From NCBI RefSeq assembly GCF_016862795.1, contig NZ_BONQ01000126.1, positions 124,001-188,000 on the forward strand: 64,000 nt of DNA. The letters are read 5' to 3'. The position numbers and the translations under genes were made by a program. Origin of the DNA: Dactylosporangium siamense. GTDB lineage: Bacteria; Actinomycetota; Actinomycetes; Mycobacteriales; Micromonosporaceae. Under the pieces are notes generated by a model, which saw only the letters and a program-made list of their open reading frames with translations, did not search any database and had not been told where the DNA came from. Shown here one piece after another: positions 61,972 through 64,000 of this stretch (position 1 is the stretch's first letter; each line of letters begins with the position of its first letter).

Positions 61972-64000
61972 GTGACTGAGCTGCCCCGCCCCTCCGTTGA
62001 CGTCCAGCGCGTCCTGGCCCGCGACGATCTGATCATGTTGGCGGTCGACGCCGATATGGCGGTCGGCATCGTCCGCCAGCGGGAGGCGCTCGCACGCAAG
62101 AGCGCGGCCGAGAAGAGTCTGTTCTCGGTGGCACTCGAGCACCACCTTCGGGCTGCCTGCGACGGGGGCGATGAGTGGTCGATCCGCGCGCTCGCGTGGC
62201 GGCACGCTGGCGTCATCGTCCGGTTCAGTGCTTTGGTCGGGATCCCGGTGACGATGCCGACGGGCGTGTCATACACAACGACCCAGATGCACACGAACTC
62301 GTTGCGACAGCTGGAAGACGAGGCCACCGCCGACGATCCCGACGCGCTGCCCCTCGACCTCCCCCTCTACACGATGCACCGGTATCGCGTGTCCCGTGAC
62401 CTTCGGCTGACCGGTGACACACACGCGGCGCTGGCGTCTGTCGGCAACGACGCGCTGAACGGCACGGGCGCCGAACCGCTCATGGGACATCTGATGTATG
62501 AGATGGGCGCGGCCTACATCGCCACCGGACGAGCTCAGGCGGTAGAGGCGGCGTTGCAGGACAAAGACGCGTACTTCTCAGGGCCTCGGGCTTCGGGTTT
62601 CTCCACCCGCTATCGGTGCAACTTCATCCGGGCGATGAGTTGGTGGGAGACCGGCGACGACCGTGCCGGTGACGAGCTGCGCGAAGCCCTGCGGCTTGCC
62701 CGCAGAAACGACCCGGCACGCGCAGCCGACGCCGATGAAGCGCCGGAGGCCGGCATCAGCCTGCTGTCGATCACGCTGGCCGCCGCCGAGTACCTGGCCG
62801 GGCCCGATCGCTCGGCCGAGGAGCACGCCGAGGCCCTCGGTCTTTGTCGGCAGGCCTTGCACATCGCCGAGCACGCGCGCGGCCGCTGGCGGGTGATCGC
62901 GCGCTCACGGGCGCCGCTCGCCGTCGTCTTCCAGCGCATCTATGGCGACATCGCCCTGCTCGCAGCGCGGCTGCCGGGAGCGGAGGCGGCCGAAGTGGGC
63001 TTGCGGGTCGCGCTGGCGGCCAAGCAGACCGGTTTCGCCGCGCAGCTCCGCACCGGCGATCACCAGCTGCTCAGCCCGGGGGTTCGGAACATCATCCAGG
63101 ACATCATCCAGGTCGAGTCCGACCACCGGACGCGCCTCGTATCCACTGCCGAAACCGACGAGAAGCTCCTGCGGCTGCGGTTCGAGCTGCAGGAGGCGGT
63201 GTCGCCGATGCTCGCCGACACCGTTCTGCCACCGCCCGTGGACCTGTCCGTCCTCACCAAGATGATTGGCCCAAGGTACGCACTGGACTACCTGGAACTG
63301 CCCGACAGCCTTGCCACGACACACCTGTTCCGGTCGCTTGTCCGGCCGGGCAACCGGCTCACCTTCGAGCGGTTCGACCCTGACCCTTTCCACGCGCGGT
63401 TCTTCGAGTACGCCCGCCGCCACGGTGCGCTGGCCAGAATGCTGTACGACGTGCAACGGCACCGGGAACTGGCCAAGGACATCACACACGACGTCGAGTA
63501 CAGCGAGGCCGTCGGCCCGCCCGGTGCTTTCGACTGGCGGCACCTCGCGGACGACATCCTGCCCGAGGACCTGCGGTTGGATCTGGTGGCGGACCGGCGT
63601 AAACCACTCGAACTCGTCATCTCGGCGCATTCCTGGCTGAGCCTGGTGCCGTGGCCGGCACTGCGCCTCGTCAGCACCGACGGCACACGAATGCGAGTCG
63701 TCGAGAACGCCGTCGTTACGCAGACACCGTCCCTGACCTGCCTGCAGCACGGGTCCCCGCCGCCGGTCAGCGGCCGGGCGCTCATCCGGCTCGTCGGGGG
63801 CGACGGAGGCGTCGACATTCGAGCCGAACGCGGCGCGTGGGGCCTGCCGGAAACGACTGACTCGGTCCCGCTGAGCGCATGTGACATCGGGTCTGCCGAG
63901 CTACCGACGGCGATCTCGCGACTCGAAGACTCGCTCGGGCGGTGGGGCTTCGTGCACTTCGCCGCGCACGGGGACGGCACCGGCCTGACGCAGAACCTGC
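61972..64000 (+). CDS. CHAT-domain protein, 3' partial (cut by window end)
   Basis: Translating from GTG 61972 gives an uninterrupted frame to the end of the window (676 codons). An alternative ATG at 61933 in the same frame adds 13 residues but has a poor ribosome site next to the inverted repeat. Residues ~1-400 are helical with TPR-like stretches (VSRDLRLTGDTHAALASVGNDALNG, LMYEMGAAYIATGRAQAVEAAL, HAEALGLCRQALHIAEHARGRW). The CHAT domain begins near residue 540 (KPLELVISAHSWLSLVPWPALRLV) and reaches the catalytic His666 in WGFVHFAAHGDG just before the edge; the catalytic Cys lies outside. It is the third CHAT protein of the window. Overlapping shorter frames in this stretch are shadows. 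Confidence 0.85.
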   Translation, partial: MTELPRPSVDVQRVLARDDLIMLAVDADMAVGIVRQREALARKSAAEKSLFSVALEHHLRAACDGGDEWSIRALAWRHAGVIVRFSALVGIPVTMPTGVSYTTTQMHTNSLRQLEDEATADDPDALPLDLPLYTMHRYRVSRDLRLTGDTHAALASVGNDALNGTGAEPLMGHLMYEMGAAYIATGRAQAVEAALQDKDAYFSGPRASGFSTRYRCNFIRAMSWWETGDDRAGDELREALRLARRNDPARAADADEAPEAGISLLSITLAAAEYLAGPDRSAEEHAEALGLCRQALHIAEHARGRWRVIARSRAPLAVVFQRIYGDIALLAARLPGAEAAEVGLRVALAAKQTGFAAQLRTGDHQLLSPGVRNIIQDIIQVESDHRTRLVSTAETDEKLLRLRFELQEAVSPMLADTVLPPPVDLSVLTKMIGPRYALDYLELPDSLATTHLFRSLVRPGNRLTFERFDPDPFHARFFEYARRHGALARMLYDVQRHRELAKDITHDVEYSEAVGPPGAFDWRHLADDILPEDLRLDLVADRRKPLELVISAHSWLSLVPWPALRLVSTDGTRMRVVENAVVTQTPSLTCLQHGSPPPVSGRALIRLVGGDGGVDIRAERGAWGLPETTDSVPLSACDIGSAELPTAISRLEDSLGRWGFVHFAAHGDGTGLTQNL

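Noticed and set aside
62844-63383. Frames in the last 2 kb (62844-63383, and 62905-63750 on the other strand)
   Set aside because: They are shadows of the unterminated CHAT gene that starts at 61972 and runs off the window.

Overview
The window is about 64 kb of very GC-rich, gene-dense DNA with GTG starts and many 4-base start/stop overlaps. This fits a filamentous actinobacterium; a Micromonosporales-like genome is my guess, not a measurement. I saw no tRNA, rRNA, CRISPR array or intact insertion sequence.

Layout. (1) 2-14529, + strand: an insecticidal-type Tc toxin locus, a TcB-TcC fusion (5' end outside the window) followed by a giant TcA that carries extra inserted repeats; it ends at a perfect 18-bp hairpin. 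(2) 14974-17480: a small unknown gene, a cytochrome P450 and a convergent DUF5996-type gene. (3) 17918-40638, + strand: a tightly coupled run of 17 genes that I read as one NTP-dependent biological-conflict system joined to a complete ubiquitin-like conjugation set. It has an EAD1-CHAT caspase-like effector, two giant beta-propeller/vWA-like paralogues, a RING-like zinc protein, an E1, an EAD1-Ubl-E2 fusion, a JAB/JAMM peptidase, a Cdc48/FtsH-type AAA+ ATPase, a MoxR AAA+ ATPase, several unrecognised X proteins, an AmrS-like radical SAM enzyme and two very small proteins. (4) 40680-51154, - strand: an alpha-L-rhamnoside uptake and degradation operon (two ABC permeases, solute-binding lipoprotein, two GH78 enzymes, GH1 and a truncated GH3), facing three tandem LacI regulators (51469-54727, +). 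(5) 54780-64000: an IS5-type transposase remnant, then a second conflict-like locus with a metacaspase-like protein, a TPR-CHAT protein, an unknown partner, a pair of paralogous unknown proteins and a divergent third CHAT protein cut by the window end.

How the genes may work together. In region 3 the propeller/vWA proteins would sense an invader, the two AAA+ ATPases would supply NTP-dependent switching, E1/E2/RING/JAB would attach and remove a ubiquitin-like mark, and the shared EAD1 adaptor on both the E2 fusion and the CHAT protease would bring them together. This is inference from domain architecture. The overall type resembles the MoxR/vWA/FtsH 'ternary' conflict systems and effector-associated domains described computationally by the Aravind group; the X proteins and the radical SAM/71-aa pair are the least explained parts. 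The truncated GH3 gene at 40.68 kb looks like a recombination edge of this island.
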